Positions 50,781 through 61,623 of a stretch of DNA of 64,000 nt are shown piece by piece. The notes below the pieces were generated by a model that did not search any database, was not told the DNA's origin, and was given only the letters and a program-made list of their open reading frames with translations. Source of the stretch: Geminicoccus roseus DSM 18922 (GTDB lineage: Bacteria; Pseudomonadota; Alphaproteobacteria; Geminicoccales; Geminicoccaceae); assembly GCF_000427665.1 (NCBI RefSeq), contig NZ_KE386572.1, positions 62,001-126,000 of the forward strand, given 5' to 3'. The translations under genes were made by a program, and so were the position numbers. Within the stretch, counting starts at the first letter, position 1; each line of letters begins with the position of its first letter.

Positions 50781-51364
50781 CGACGGAACAGGAAGCGACC
50801 ACCAACCCAGAGGCCGAGGCCAAGGTCGAGGAGACCCAGGTCGTCCAGCCCGAGCAGGAGATCGCGGACCTGAAGGACAAGCTCCTGCGCGCGCTGGCGG
50901 ATGTCGAGAACACCCGGCGCCAGAAGGAGCGCGAGGTCGACGAGGCGCGCCGCTACGCGGTGACCCGGTTTGCCCGCGACCTGCTCGACGTGGCCGACAA
51001 CCTCAAGCGCGCCCTCTCGGTGCCGGCTTCGGCCGCCGAGGAGAACCCGGCGCTCAAGAATCTGCTCACCGGCGTCGACATGACCGAGCGCAGCCTGCAG
51101 AGCGTGCTGGAGCGCCACCAGATCAAGCGGATCGAGCCGCAGATCGGCGAGAAGCTCGACCCGAACCGCCACCAGGCGATGTTCGAGGTCCCGCGCGCCG
51201 ACGTCGCTCCCGGCACGATTGCCGAGGTGATGCAGGCCGGCTATCTGATCGCCGACCGCCTGCTGCGGCCGGCGATGGTCGGGGTCGCGGCACGGCCGGC
51301 CGAGGCCGCGGACGAGACGGCGTCACCGGGCGAACCCGGCTCCAGCGTGGACACGCGGGCCTGA
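50777..51364 (+). CDS. grpE: GrpE, nucleotide exchange factor of DnaK
   Basis: A 195-residue co-chaperone that releases ADP from DnaK. A charged N-terminus precedes the long coiled coil ([51 protein letters not shown]). The C-terminal four-helix/beta-wing part contains [48 protein letters not shown]. It is translationally coupled to hrcA. dnaK is not in the window. Confidence 0.97.
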   Translation: MTTEQEATTNPEAEAKVEETQVVQPEQEIADLKDKLLRALADVENTRRQKEREVDEARRYAVTRFARDLLDVADNLKRALSVPASAAEENPALKNLLTGVDMTERSLQSVLERHQIKRIEPQIGEKLDPNRHQAMFEVPRADVAPGTIAEVMQAGYLIADRLLRPAMVGVAARPAEAADETASPGEPGSSVDTRA

Positions 51365-51419
51365 TCCGCACCGATCGACGGCGTACGGACGAGCGGCGCC
51401 GGGCAGAGGACGTTTTTCG

Positions 51420-52655
51420 ATGAAGACTGGTGTGAAGCGGGTGGTGCTGGCCTATTCGGGCGGGCTCGACACCTCGGTGATCCTGCGCTGGCTGCAGGAC
51501 AATTACGGCTGCGAGGTGGTGACCTTCACCGCCGACCTGGGCCAGGGCGAGGAACTCGAGCCGGCCCGCGCCAAGGCCGAGATGATGGGCGCCACCCAGA
51601 TCTTCATCGAGGACCTGCGCGAGGAGTTCGTCCGGGATTACGTGTTCCCGATGTTCCGGGCCAACACGGTCTACGAGGGCTGCTACCTGCTGGGCACCTC
51701 GATCGCCCGGCCGCTGATCGCCAAGCGCCTGGTCGAGATCGCGCACCAGACCGGCGCCGACGCCGTGGCCCATGGCGCCACCGGCAAGGGCAACGACCAG
51801 GTCCGCTTCGAGATCTCGGCCTACGCCCTGGATCCGTCGATCAAGGTGATCGCCCCCTGGCGCGAATGGGACCTGAACTCGCGCGACCGGCTGATCGAGT
51901 ATGCCGAGGCCCGGCAGATCCCGATCCCGCGCGGCAAGCGGGGCGAGCCGCCTTATTCGACGGACGCCAACCTCCTGCACATCTCCTACGAGGGCAAGGT
52001 GCTCGAGGACCCGTGGGTCGAGCCCGACGAGGAGATGTTCACCCGCTCGGTCTCCCCGGAAGCGGCGCCCGACCGGGCCAGCTACGTCGAGATCGACTTC
52101 GAGAAGGGCGACCCGGTCGCGGTGGATGGCATCCGGCTCTCGCCGGCGGCCCTTCTGTCCCGCCTGAACGATTTGGGCGGCGCCAACGGCATCGGCCGCC
52201 TGGACCTGGTCGAGAACCGCTTCGTCGGGATGAAGTCGCGCGGCGTCTACGAGACGCCCGGCGGCACCATCCTCCTGGCCGCGCATCGCGGCATCGAGAG
52301 CATCACGCTGGACCGGGGTGCCGCGCACCTTAAAGACGAGTTGATGCCGCGCTATGCCGAGCTGATCTACAACGGCTTCTGGTTCACCCCGGAGCGCGAG
52401 ATGCTGCAGGCCGCGATCGACGCCAGCCAGGCGAACGTGACCGGCACGGTGCGCCTCAAGCTGTTCAAGGGCAGCGTGCAGGTGGTCGGCCGCAAGTCGC
52501 CTTTCACCCTCTACAGCCACGAATACGCGACCTTCGAGGCCGACACGGTCTACGACCAGCGCGACGCGGAGGGCTTCATCAAGCTGAACGCCCTGCGCCT
52601 GCGCATCAAGGGCCTCTCGGGCAAGCTCGCGGCGAAGACCCAGGCCGGCGAGTAA
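51420..52655 (+). CDS. argG: Argininosuccinate synthase
   Basis: Joins citrulline and aspartate with ATP in arginine synthesis. The 411 residues carry the N-type ATP pyrophosphatase loop AYSGGLDTS near residue 11, [44 protein letters not shown] and [18 protein letters not shown]. Length and motifs are typical. It follows grpE by 55 bases and ends at a hairpin shared with the convergent peptidase-like gene. Confidence 0.98.
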   Translation: MKTGVKRVVLAYSGGLDTSVILRWLQDNYGCEVVTFTADLGQGEELEPARAKAEMMGATQIFIEDLREEFVRDYVFPMFRANTVYEGCYLLGTSIARPLIAKRLVEIAHQTGADAVAHGATGKGNDQVRFEISAYALDPSIKVIAPWREWDLNSRDRLIEYAEARQIPIPRGKRGEPPYSTDANLLHISYEGKVLEDPWVEPDEEMFTRSVSPEAAPDRASYVEIDFEKGDPVAVDGIRLSPAALLSRLNDLGGANGIGRLDLVENRFVGMKSRGVYETPGGTILLAAHRGIESITLDRGAAHLKDELMPRYAELIYNGFWFTPEREMLQAAIDASQANVTGTVRLKLFKGSVQVVGRKSPFTLYSHEYATFEADTVYDQRDAEGFIKLNALRLRIKGLSGKLAAKTQAGE

Positions 52656-52670
52656 GCCGGCGACGCGGAC

Positions 52671-52699
52671 GGAGGTGGCCGCCAGGCGCTGCCACCTCC
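52671..52699. terminator. Hairpin between convergent argG and the M24-type gene
   Basis: GGAGGTGGC (52671-52679) is the exact inverse of GCCACCTCC (52691-52699) with an 11-base loop, followed by GACGCTCCTTTA. It lies in the 54-base gap between two convergent genes and could serve both. Confidence 0.6.
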
Positions 52700-52709
52700 C
52701 GACGCTCCT

Positions 52710-53864
52710 TTAGCGGACGATCATCTCCAGCGGCGCCTTGGCCAGCGGCTCCGCCTTGCCCTCGGTGACCAGCGAGGTCCGCGCCAGCGTCATGGCGCGG
52801 CCGGTCTCGCTGTTCATCAGGATGATGTGGATGAAGAAGGTCATGCCCGGCGCCATCACCACCGGGTTGCCGGTGTAGAACATCGGCCAGTCCATCCAGG
52901 ACGGCGCGTACACCGCCCCCAGCGAGTAGCCGGTGGCGTTCAGGCGGTGCGCCCGCATCCCGTGGCGGTCCAGCACCGCCGCCTGGGCATCGAACACCTC
53001 CCCCATCGTCCGCCCCGGCACCAGGGCCGCCTCGGCGGTGAGCAGGGCCTCCTTGGCGGCATCGAACATGCGGCGATGGTCGTCGTCGGGCTCGCCGACC
53101 AGCAGGGTGCGCATCAGCGCCGCGTGGTACTGCCGGTAGACGCCCGCGAACTCCAGGGTGAGCTGGTCCCGCGCGTCCAGCTTGCGCCTTCCGGTATAGT
53201 AGCGGCACAGCAGCGCCTGCGGCCCGCTGCCGATGATGAACGGGTTGCCCGGATAGTCGCCGCCGCCCTCGAAGATCGCGTCGTGCATCCTGGCCAGGAT
53301 CACGCCCTCGTCGGCGCCGGCATGGGTCGCGGCCACCGCGGCGTCCAGCGCGGCGTCGCCAAGCTTGGCCGCCTCGCGGACATAGACCAGTTCCTCGACC
53401 GACTTCACCAACCGGATCTTCGAGAGCAGCAGCGAGGCCTCCTCAAGGGTCGCGAACCCCTCCAGGGCCGCTTCCAGCCGCTTGCCGTTGCGATAGGTCA
53501 GCCCGTGCGTGTCGAACTCGACCCCGACCCGCCGGCCGCGCAGCCCCAACTCCTCCAGCACCGGGCGGAGGTCGGTGGAGGCCGGGTCGGCCCCGTCGCG
53601 ATCGACCCAGATCCGGATGTCCTGGATGTTCGAGGTCAGCTGCGCCTGGCGCAAATCGGCGGAGCGGGTCACCAGGACCGGCTCGCCCTTGGCCGGGACC
53701 ACCAGGCACTGGAAGAAGCAGAACCCGAACGTGTCGTAGCCGGTCAGCCAGAACATGCTTTCCTGCTTGAACACCAGCAGGGCATCCAGCCCCTGGTCCG
53801 CCATCGACGCCCGGACGGCATCGCGGCGACGGTCGAACTCTGCGGCGGAAAAGTGCAAAGGCAC
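52710..53864 (-). CDS. Creatinase/ectoine-hydrolase-type M24 protein lacking metal ligands
   Basis: A 384-residue pita-bread-fold protein of the M24 family. The N-terminal creatinase domain (FDRRRDAVRASMADQGLDALLVFKQESMFWLTGYDTFGF) and the C-terminal fold (YYTGRRKLDARDQLTLEFAGVYRQYHAALMRTLLVGE, LNATGYSLGAVYAPSW) are clear. The metal sites of true aminopeptidases (D-D-H-E-E) are not: the two Asp positions read Glu and Ala, and the GHGIG His is Tyr. That fits a non-metal hydrolase such as creatinase or DoeA ectoine hydrolase. GTG 53864 has GAGGAG upstream; an ATG at 53894 is possible. Confidence 0.82.
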   Translation of the reverse strand: MPLHFSAAEFDRRRDAVRASMADQGLDALLVFKQESMFWLTGYDTFGFCFFQCLVVPAKGEPVLVTRSADLRQAQLTSNIQDIRIWVDRDGADPASTDLRPVLEELGLRGRRVGVEFDTHGLTYRNGKRLEAALEGFATLEEASLLLSKIRLVKSVEELVYVREAAKLGDAALDAAVAATHAGADEGVILARMHDAIFEGGGDYPGNPFIIGSGPQALLCRYYTGRRKLDARDQLTLEFAGVYRQYHAALMRTLLVGEPDDDHRRMFDAAKEALLTAEAALVPGRTMGEVFDAQAAVLDRHGMRAHRLNATGYSLGAVYAPSWMDWPMFYTGNPVVMAPGMTFFIHIILMNSETGRAMTLARTSLVTEGKAEPLAKAPLEMIVR

Positions 53865-53970
53865 GGTCGGCTCCTCGTCGATCCCAGGCGGCATGGCATC
53901 CACCGTTCCGATTTGCTTGTCGAGCCCCTGGCGCGCCCGAGCCGCCTTGGGCACGATCCGCCCGCATAAC

Positions 53971-54738
53971 ATGAACGGGAGAGCGGCGTTGCAGGGTCGG
54001 GTAGCGGATCGGGTGGCGGTGGTGTTCGGCGCGGCGCGGGGGATCGGCGCTGCCGTCGCGGCGCGCTTGGCCGAGGAGGGCGCCATCGTCTGGATCGCGG
54101 ACGGACGCCCGGAAGGACAGGCGACCGCCGAGCGGATCGGCGGGCGCTTCCTCTCTTGCGACGTGTCGAAGGAACAGGACGTCCAACAGGTGGTCAACGC
54201 CATCGTCGCCGAGCATGGCCGGCTGGAGATCTGCATCCAGAACGCCGGCATCTTTCCCGAGACCATGCTGGACGAGATCAGCGTGGCCGAGTGGGACCAG
54301 GTCCTGGCGGTCAATCTGCGCGGCTCGTTCCTGGCGATCCGCGCCGCCTTCGCCCCGATGAAGCAACGGAACTACGGCCGGATCGTTCTGACCAGCTCGA
54401 TCACCGGTCCGCGGGTGGTGCCGCCCGGCCATGCCCATTACGCCGCGTCCAAGGCCGGGCTGCTGGGGCTGATCCGGGCAGCCGCGCTGGAGGGCGCGCC
54501 GTTCGGGATCACCGTCAACGGCGTGGAGCCCGGCAACGTGCTGACCGAGGGGATGCGCGCCGAGCGCTCGGCGGCCTATGTCGAGGGCATGGCGCGGTCC
54601 ATCCCGCTCAAGCGGCTGGCCGATCCGGCCGAGCTCGCCCACAGCTACCTGTTCCTGGCCTCCGACGAGGCCGCCTACATCACCGGGACCAGCATCGTGG
54701 TCGACGGCGGCCAGACCCTGCCCGAGGGCAAGGTCTAG
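53971..54738 (+). CDS. Short-chain dehydrogenase/reductase (SDR)
   Basis: A 255-residue classical SDR. The glycine-rich loop GAARGIGAA, the acidic adenine site IADGRPE, the NAG block IQNAGIFPE, catalytic Ser in LTSSITGP, and Tyr-x3-Lys in HYAASKAGLLG are all present. It ends TSIVVDGGQTLPEGKV. The N-terminus is open: ATG 53971 has no ribosome site, while TTG 53989 has GGGAG seven bases before it and would give the more usual length of 249. It diverges from the creatinase-type gene across about 100 bases. Substrate unknown. Confidence 0.9.
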   Translation: MNGRAALQGRVADRVAVVFGAARGIGAAVAARLAEEGAIVWIADGRPEGQATAERIGGRFLSCDVSKEQDVQQVVNAIVAEHGRLEICIQNAGIFPETMLDEISVAEWDQVLAVNLRGSFLAIRAAFAPMKQRNYGRIVLTSSITGPRVVPPGHAHYAASKAGLLGLIRAAALEGAPFGITVNGVEPGNVLTEGMRAERSAAYVEGMARSIPLKRLADPAELAHSYLFLASDEAAYITGTSIVVDGGQTLPEGKV

Positions 54739-54780
54739 CTCCGCCTCGCCACCGGCCGGAACGTCCGGCCGGGCCTGCCC

Positions 54781-56646
54781 TCAGCGCCGGCGCTGCACCT
54801 GGGTCACGTCGCGCACCGCGCCGCGCGCAGCGCTGGTGGTCAGCGCCCCATAGGCCTGCAGTGCCGGCGAGACGACCCGCTCGCGGTCCGGCTGCCAGGC
54901 GGCCGCGCCCTTGGCCTCCATGGCGGCGCGCCGCTTCGCCAGTTCCTCGTCGCTCAAGGCGACGTCGAGCTTGCGGTTGGGGATGTCGATCTCGATCCGG
55001 TCGCCCTCCTCGATCAGGCCGATCGCACCGCCCTCGGCCGCTTCCGGCGAGATATGGCCGATCGACAGGCCGGCGGTGCCGCCGGAGAAGCGGCCGTCGG
55101 TGACCAGCGCGCAGACCTTGGCCAGCCCCTTCGACTTCAGGTAGCTGGTCGGATAAAGCATCTCCTGCATGCCGGGCCCGCCCTTCGGCCCCTCGTAGCG
55201 GATCAGCACCACGTCGCCGGCCTGGATCTTGCCGCTGAGGATGGCGGACACCGCGGCGTCCTGGCTCTCGAAGATCCGCGCCGGGCCGGCGAACACCAGC
55301 ACCGACGGATCGACGCCCGCGGTCTTCACGATCGCCCCGTCCAGCGCGATGTTGCCGTACAGCACCGCCAGCCCGCCATCCTTGCTGAAGGCGTGCTCGA
55401 CGTCGCGGACCACGCCGTTCTCCCGGTCCAGGTCCAGTTCCTCGTAGCGGTTGTCCTGGCTGAACGCCTCGGTGGTGCGCACGCCGCCCGGTGCGGCCTT
55501 GAACAGCTGGACGGCCGCATCCTCCTCGCGCCTTCCGGGTGCCCGCACGTCCCACTGGGCGATCGCGTGGCCGAGCGTGGTGGCGTGGATGGTCGGCACC
55601 TCGCGGTGCAGGAGCCCGGCGCGGTCGAGTTCGCCCAGGATGCCCAGGATGCCGCCGGCGCGGTGGACGTCCTCCATGTGCACGTCGGTCTTGGACGGCG
55701 ACACCTTGCACAGATTGGGCACGCGCCGGGACAACCGGTCGATGTCGGCCATGGTGAACGGCACCTGCCCCTCCTCGGCGGCCGCCAGGAGGTGCAGCAC
55801 GGTGTTGGTCGACCCGCCCATCGCGATGTCCAGCGACATGGCGTTCTCGAACGCCTCGAAGCTGGCGATGGTGCGCGGCAGGGCGGTGGCGTCGTCCTGC
55901 TCGTACCAGCGCCTGGCCAGGTCCACGACCACCCAGCCGGCCTCCACGAACAGGCGGCGGCGATCGGCATGGGTGGCCAGCAGGCTGCCGTTGCCCGGCA
56001 GCGCCAGGCCCAGCGCCTCGGTCAGGCAGTTCATCGAGTTGGCGGTGAACATGCCCGAGCAGGAGCCGCAGGTCGGGCAGGCCGAGCGCTCGACCGCCAG
56101 GGTCTCCTCGTCGCTGACGCTGGAATCGGCAGCGACCACCATGGCCGAGATCAGGTCGACCCGGCGCGCCTTGGTGGTGCCGTGCACCATCTTGCCGGCC
56201 TCCATCGGGCCGCCGGACACGAACACGGTCGGGATGTTCAGGCGCATCGCCGCCATCAGCATGCCGGGCGTGATCTTGTCGCAATTGCTGATGCAGACCA
56301 GCGCGTCGGCGCAGTGCGCGTTGACCATGTACTCGACGGCATCCGCGATCAGCTCGCGCGAGGGCAGGCTGTAGAGCATGCCGTCATGGCCCATCGCGAT
56401 GCCGTCGTCGACCGCGATGGTGTTGAACTCCTTGGCGACGCCGCCGGCGGCCTGCACCTCCTTGGCGACCAGCTGGCCCAGGTCCTTGAGGTGGACGTGG
56501 CCGGGCACGAACTGGGTGAAGGAGTTGGCGATCGCGATGATCGGCTTGCCGAAATCCCCGTCCTTCATGCCGGTGGCGCGCCAGAGGCTGCGGGCGCCGG
56601 CCATGTTGCGGCCATGGGTGGTCGTACGGGAGCGGTAGGTCGGCAT
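54781..56646 (-). CDS. ilvD: Dihydroxy-acid dehydratase
   Basis: Third common step of valine, isoleucine and leucine synthesis, dehydrating 2,3-dihydroxy acids with an iron-sulphur cluster. The 621 residues include [37 protein letters not shown], the cluster cysteines in [12 protein letters not shown] and [33 protein letters not shown] and [20 protein letters not shown]. The ATG at 56646 gives the standard start MPTYRSRTT. It diverges from a sugar-type ABC ATPase gene. Confidence 0.97.
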   Translation of the reverse strand: MPTYRSRTTTHGRNMAGARSLWRATGMKDGDFGKPIIAIANSFTQFVPGHVHLKDLGQLVAKEVQAAGGVAKEFNTIAVDDGIAMGHDGMLYSLPSRELIADAVEYMVNAHCADALVCISNCDKITPGMLMAAMRLNIPTVFVSGGPMEAGKMVHGTTKARRVDLISAMVVAADSSVSDEETLAVERSACPTCGSCSGMFTANSMNCLTEALGLALPGNGSLLATHADRRRLFVEAGWVVVDLARRWYEQDDATALPRTIASFEAFENAMSLDIAMGGSTNTVLHLLAAAEEGQVPFTMADIDRLSRRVPNLCKVSPSKTDVHMEDVHRAGGILGILGELDRAGLLHREVPTIHATTLGHAIAQWDVRAPGRREEDAAVQLFKAAPGGVRTTEAFSQDNRYEELDLDRENGVVRDVEHAFSKDGGLAVLYGNIALDGAIVKTAGVDPSVLVFAGPARIFESQDAAVSAILSGKIQAGDVVLIRYEGPKGGPGMQEMLYPTSYLKSKGLAKVCALVTDGRFSGGTAGLSIGHISPEAAEGGAIGLIEEGDRIEIDIPNRKLDVALSDEELAKRRAAMEAKGAAAWQPDRERVVSPALQAYGALTTSAARGAVRDVTQVQRRR

Positions 56647-56959
56647 CGACGATCCTGGTGATGCTGCGGTTGCGGAACCCGGCGATACGCACCGGAGGGG
56701 CGAACGTCCCTGGGATGACACACCATTCGTCCGCTGGCCCCTGCCGCGGCAGGGAAGGTCGGGCGAGGTGCTCCGGGCGCTCTTCGGTTCGTGCGACAGG
56801 ACAGATGCCTCTTTCCTAGCCGGGCACGCTATGTATGACAAATGGAAGAACGGGCCGCCGCCGCGGTCCCATCCCGCCTGATGGCACTCTGGCGAGGCTC
56901 GCCAAGCTCTCTCCGATGCGGCTAGGCTCGCGGCCGCGCCCTCACCCGCCGGAGCCGCC
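56647..56959. promoter_or_regulatory. 313-base divergent spacer with a TGT-N3-ACA operator candidate
   Basis: No gene is visible in this spacer between ilvD and the ABC ATPase gene. It should hold both promoters. The one clear motif is TGTATGACA at 56832-56840, inside a locally AT-richer stretch ATGTATGACAAAT. TGT-N3-ACA is the type of short palindrome bound by FCD-class GntR regulators, and such a regulator gene lies at 57728-58450. Confidence 0.45.
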
Positions 56960-57727
<768 letters not shown>

Positions 57728-58450
57728 TCAACCGTTCTGCTTGTGCCGGCTGTTGCGGGCCCCGGTGTCGATGACCCCCGTCATCGCCAGCCGCGCCGCC
57801 TCCGGGTCGCCGGCCTCGATCGCCTGGAAGATCGCGAGGTGCTGGCCTGCGGAGGCGAGCCGCTCCGCCTCCCCCACCGGGGTCGACTGGGTGAAGGCGG
57901 CGGCAAGGGCCGCCTCGATCAGTCCGCCCAGCGACTGCAGGAACGGGTTGCCGGACGCCTCGCTCACCGCGAGGTGGAAGCAGAGGTCCAGCTCGATGAA
58001 CCGGCCGAGCTCGGCGCAGGCCATCATCGCCAAAGCGATCTCCCGCAGCTGCTCGAGCTGCTCGGGCGTCCGGCGAAGGGCCGCCAGGGCCGCGCCTTCC
58101 GGTTCCAGCACCCGGCGGACCTCGAACAGCGAGGCGATGAACTCCGGATCCATGCCGACCCGCGTGCGCCATTCCAGGAGGTCGGCGTCGAACATGTTCC
58201 AGGATTTCGGCGGGGTCACCCAGGTCCCGACCTTGGTCTTGGACGCGACCAGTCCCTTGGCCGCCAGCGTCTTGAACGCCTCGCGCTGGACGGTGCGGGA
58301 GACGTTGTAGCGGTCGGCCAGCTCCTCCGGGCTGGGCAGGAGCTCGCCGATCTTGAACTCGCCTTTCAGAATGCCGAGGCCGATGCCTTCGGTGACCACC
58401 CGATGAGCCGAAAGGGCCGCCGCTTTCGCCTGGCCCCGCACACCCGCCAT
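57728..58450 (-). CDS. GntR-family regulator, FCD (FadR-C-like) class
   Basis: A 240-residue repressor. The winged-helix domain has LPSPEELADRYNVSRTVQREAFKTLAAKGLVASKTKVGTWV. The all-helical FCD ligand domain has LFEVRRVLEPEGAALAA, IELDLCFHLAVSEASGNPFL and GQHLAIFQAIEAGD. The Asp and two His of the usual metal site are seen, but the third His near the end is not evident. It lies beside the dehydrogenase/cyclodeaminase pair and the importer genes and is their likely local regulator; a candidate operator is at 56832-56840. Confidence 0.9.
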   Translation of the reverse strand: MAGVRGQAKAAALSAHRVVTEGIGLGILKGEFKIGELLPSPEELADRYNVSRTVQREAFKTLAAKGLVASKTKVGTWVTPPKSWNMFDADLLEWRTRVGMDPEFIASLFEVRRVLEPEGAALAALRRTPEQLEQLREIALAMMACAELGRFIELDLCFHLAVSEASGNPFLQSLGGLIEAALAAAFTQSTPVGEAERLASAGQHLAIFQAIEAGDPEAARLAMTGVIDTGARNSRHKQNG

Positions 58451-58563
58451 GTTTCCTTGTTCCCGACCTCGCCTGATCGACCAGAGGTGATCGCCAGCGC
58501 CGCCGGTTCGTCAAGCCGGATGGATGAAACCGTCATCATTTCGACGCAACGGGCCGGTCGGGA

Positions 58564-59508
58564 TCAGCTTGCCCGGCCCAGCGCATCCTGCAGGTAGGCC
58601 GCGGTCGCCAGGTCGGCATGGCCGCCCCCGCCCGACTTGAACCAGGTGATCTCGTCCGGGCCGAGCCGTCCCGGCCGCACGCCCCGGCAGAGCTCGAACA
58701 GGTCGACCAGCGCGCTTTCGGTGATGATCCCGGCCCGCATCGGCAGGATCAGGTCGCCTACGACGCCCACCGTGGTGAAGCGCGCGTCCACCACGTGCCG
58801 CGCGGCGCGCTCGGCCGCGGCGTCGTCGGCCTCGCGCATGTCGGCGAGATAGCCGCCGACCAGGTCCAGGTGCGCGCCGGGCTTCAGGAGCCGGCCCTTG
58901 ACCAGCGGGACCGCGGCGCGGGTGGCGCAGCTGATCACGTCCGCCTCCGCGACGGCGCCGTCCAGCCGGTCCGGGGCCACCTGGGTGATGCCGGTCATCC
59001 CGCAGGTCGCGATCGCCGCCTCGGTCTTGCGGGCATCCCGCCCCCACCAAAGCACCTGGCTATAGGGCCGCACGCTGCGATGGGCCCGCACCAGCCAGCC
59101 GGCCAGCGCGCCGCTGCCCAGCACCAGCAGCGTGGCGGCATCCGGGCGGGCGAGCAGGTCGGCAGCGAGCGCTGAGTTGCAGGCGGTCTTCTTCAGCGTC
59201 AGCGCCGCCCCGTCCACCACCAGGACCGGCACGCCGCTGCTGCCGTCGAACAGGGCGTAGATGCCCTGCACCGCCTCCAGGCCATTGGCGGGATTGGCCG
59301 GGAACACCGAGACCAGCTTGGCACCGAAATGCCGGCCGAAGCGCCAGGAGGGGAGCAGCAGCCAGTCATTGGCCCCCTCGGCCGTCGGCTCCGCCAGGTG
59401 CAGCCGCTCGACCCGGTCGACGCCTTCGCGATACATGGCGCGCAGCGCCTGGATCAGACCCGGCTCGTCCAGCCGCTCCATGGCGGTGGCGAAATCGACC
59501 GTCCTCAT
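58564..59508 (-). CDS. Ornithine cyclodeaminase/mu-crystallin family protein
   Basis: A 314-residue NAD(P)-binding protein. The substrate half has KLVSVFPANPANGLEAVQGIYALFD and the Rossmann half has LLVLGSGALAGWLVRAH. DVISCATRAAVPLVKGRLLKPGAHLDLVGGYLADMRE and ITWFKSGGGGHADLATA match the family. In true ornithine cyclodeaminase a conserved Arg lies in the LRTAA segment; here it reads LKKTA, as in ketimine or 1-pyrroline-2-carboxylate reductases. Its ATG overlaps the dehydrogenase stop by ATGA. The two enzymes probably act in sequence on an amine or imino acid. Confidence 0.88.
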   Translation of the reverse strand: MRTVDFATAMERLDEPGLIQALRAMYREGVDRVERLHLAEPTAEGANDWLLLPSWRFGRHFGAKLVSVFPANPANGLEAVQGIYALFDGSSGVPVLVVDGAALTLKKTACNSALAADLLARPDAATLLVLGSGALAGWLVRAHRSVRPYSQVLWWGRDARKTEAAIATCGMTGITQVAPDRLDGAVAEADVISCATRAAVPLVKGRLLKPGAHLDLVGGYLADMREADDAAAERAARHVVDARFTTVGVVGDLILPMRAGIITESALVDLFELCRGVRPGRLGPDEITWFKSGGGGHADLATAAYLQDALGRAS

Positions 59509-61487
59509 AAGGCAAGCCCCGTGCGCCGGCCCTCGTAGAAGGCCAGGCTGGCCCGCCTGGAGGCGACCGCGTCGCCGATCAGGATCGCCTGGCCGCCCGT
59601 GGCCGACACCTCCTGCATCAGCCGGTCGTCGGCCACCGGCGTGGTCGCCAGCACCAGCGTGTCGAACGGCTCCAGGCGGAGCTCGCCGGACAGCATGTCG
59701 CGCAGCCGCGCCTGCCCGCCAAGCCAGGCATCCAGGGCCGTGTAGGGCTGCAGCCGGCCTCCGGCCTGCACCAGGCGGCGGCGCAGCGGCCCGTCGGCGG
59801 TGCTGTGGGCGAGGCCGCGGGCGATCTCGCCATCGGCGCTGGCGATTGTCACCTGGTGACCGCGCTCCTGCAGCAGGATGGCGGTGCCGATCGCCCGCCA
59901 GTTGCTCAAATCGTCCAGCACCAAAACCCGCTCGCCGATTGCCAGCTGCCGCTCCGGCGCATCCTCCAGCACGTCCTCGACATCCAGCACGTCCGGCCGG
60001 TCCACCCCCTCCAGGCGCAGCCGGTCCGGGAAGGCGCGCTGGTAGCCGTCCCGGGCGGGCCTGGCGCCGGTGGCGATCACCACCTCGTCGAAGCCCTCCA
60101 GCTCGACCGGGCCGGCCCGGACGCCCAGGCGGATCTCGACCTGAAGCTCCTCCAGCCGGTTGCGGTACCAGTTCAACAGCTTGCCGATCTTCTCCCGGGC
60201 CGGCTGGCGGGCGGCCAGGCGGAAGCGCCCGCCAAGCTCGCTGTTCTGCTCGATCAGGACCACATGGTGGCCGCGCTCGGCCGCCACCCGCGCGGTCTCC
60301 AGCCCGGCCGGCCCTCCCCCAACCACCAGGACCCGGCGCGGCCGCGCCGCCCGCTCGAACCGGTCGCCGTTCCAGGCGAACTCCCGCCCGGCCGAGGGGT
60401 TCACCAGGCAGGAAATCCAGTAGTCGCGCGAGCGCCGGCCCCAGCACAGCTGGTTGCAGGCGATGCAGGGCCGGACCGTGTCCGGGCGGCCGGCCGCTGC
60501 CTTGGCCGCCAGCCAGGGATCGGCGATCTGGCCGCGCACGATGCTGACCATGTCGGCGCCGCCCGCCTCCAGCAGGGCCTCGGCGTCCTCAGGGGTGGTG
60601 ATCCGGCTTTCCGCCTGCACCCTTGCATGCCGCACCACCTGCTTCAGTTCCGCGGCGAACGGCGCGCCCAGCCGGTCGGGATAGGGCGAGGTCGGGATGA
60701 TGCTGGCGAAGTCGAAATAGCTGCCGGTCCCGCAGGTCACGTAGTCGACCAGGCGGCGCTCGTCGTGCCAGGCCACCACCGCCTTCAGCTCGTCCAGGCC
60801 GAGGCAGCCGGGCGTGCCCGGATCGGCCGAGACCGCCAGCCCGATCACGAAATCCTCGCCGCAGGCCTCGCGGATGCGGCCGCACAGCTCGCCGGAAAAC
60901 CGCATCCGGTTTCCGAAGCTGCCGCCGAACTCGTCGGTGCGGCGGTTGGTGAGCGGCGTCCAGAACTGGTCGATCAGGGCGTTGTAGGCGGCGAACAGCT
61001 CGATCCCGTCGAACCCGGCGGCCCTGGCGCGCACGGCGCAGCGCACGAAGCCCGACTGGACCTCCCGGATCTCCGCCAGGGTCATCGCATGGCTGCCGTC
61101 GGCGTCGTGGAAGGAGGGCGCGCCCGATGGCGACCAGTTCGGCGCGAAGCTGTTGTCGGCATCGCCATGGGCGCCGACATGGTAGAGTTGCTGGATCATC
61201 ACCGGGCCGTGCGGCTTGCAGGCCGCCACCAGGCGCTGGAAGGCCGGCACCACCCGGTCGTCGTCGGCAAGATAGTTGCCCCGGGTCAGCACCGCCGTCG
61301 CATGGACCGGCACCGGCTCGACCACGATCATCCCGGCCCCGCCCCGGGCGCGTTCCTCGTAATATCCGATGGTGCGCGCCGAAGGCAGCCCGTCCTCGGC
61401 CATGTTGTTGGTATGGGCGCCGAAGACGATCCGGTTCTTCAGGGTGCAGCTGCGGATCGTGAGCGGCTCGAACAGGCGCGGGAACAT
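59505..61487 (-). CDS. Trimethylamine-dehydrogenase-like FMN/4Fe-4S oxidoreductase
   Basis: A 660-residue enzyme with three parts. An old-yellow-enzyme barrel covers residues 1-340 (FEPLTIRSCTLKNRIVFGAHTNNMA, YYEERARGGAGMIVVEPV). The 4Fe-4S motif C-x2-C-x3-C-x11-C follows in CIACNQLCWG. The C-terminal half binds FAD and ADP (VLVVGGGPAGLETARVAAERGH, LVLDDLSNWRAIGTAI). Relatives include trimethylamine dehydrogenase, N-methylproline demethylase, and 2,4-dienoyl-CoA reductase. The coupled cyclodeaminase-like gene favours N-demethylation of an imino acid or betaine. ATG 61487 gives the usual start. Confidence 0.9.
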   Translation of the reverse strand: MFPRLFEPLTIRSCTLKNRIVFGAHTNNMAEDGLPSARTIGYYEERARGGAGMIVVEPVPVHATAVLTRGNYLADDDRVVPAFQRLVAACKPHGPVMIQQLYHVGAHGDADNSFAPNWSPSGAPSFHDADGSHAMTLAEIREVQSGFVRCAVRARAAGFDGIELFAAYNALIDQFWTPLTNRRTDEFGGSFGNRMRFSGELCGRIREACGEDFVIGLAVSADPGTPGCLGLDELKAVVAWHDERRLVDYVTCGTGSYFDFASIIPTSPYPDRLGAPFAAELKQVVRHARVQAESRITTPEDAEALLEAGGADMVSIVRGQIADPWLAAKAAAGRPDTVRPCIACNQLCWGRRSRDYWISCLVNPSAGREFAWNGDRFERAARPRRVLVVGGGPAGLETARVAAERGHHVVLIEQNSELGGRFRLAARQPAREKIGKLLNWYRNRLEELQVEIRLGVRAGPVELEGFDEVVIATGARPARDGYQRAFPDRLRLEGVDRPDVLDVEDVLEDAPERQLAIGERVLVLDDLSNWRAIGTAILLQERGHQVTIASADGEIARGLAHSTADGPLRRRLVQAGGRLQPYTALDAWLGGQARLRDMLSGELRLEPFDTLVLATTPVADDRLMQEVSATGGQAILIGDAVASRRASLAFYEGRRTGLAL

Positions 61488-61623
61488 GGGCCGTCTTCCT
61501 GGAACTGCGACCGCAGGGAGCGTGCAGGACGATCTGGCCCGCCACAAGCCCTGCCGCTTGACTATGCCCAGATCCGATCGTTCGATCCGCCGGTCCAGCA
61601 TCATTTCCCAGGGGGGACCATCG

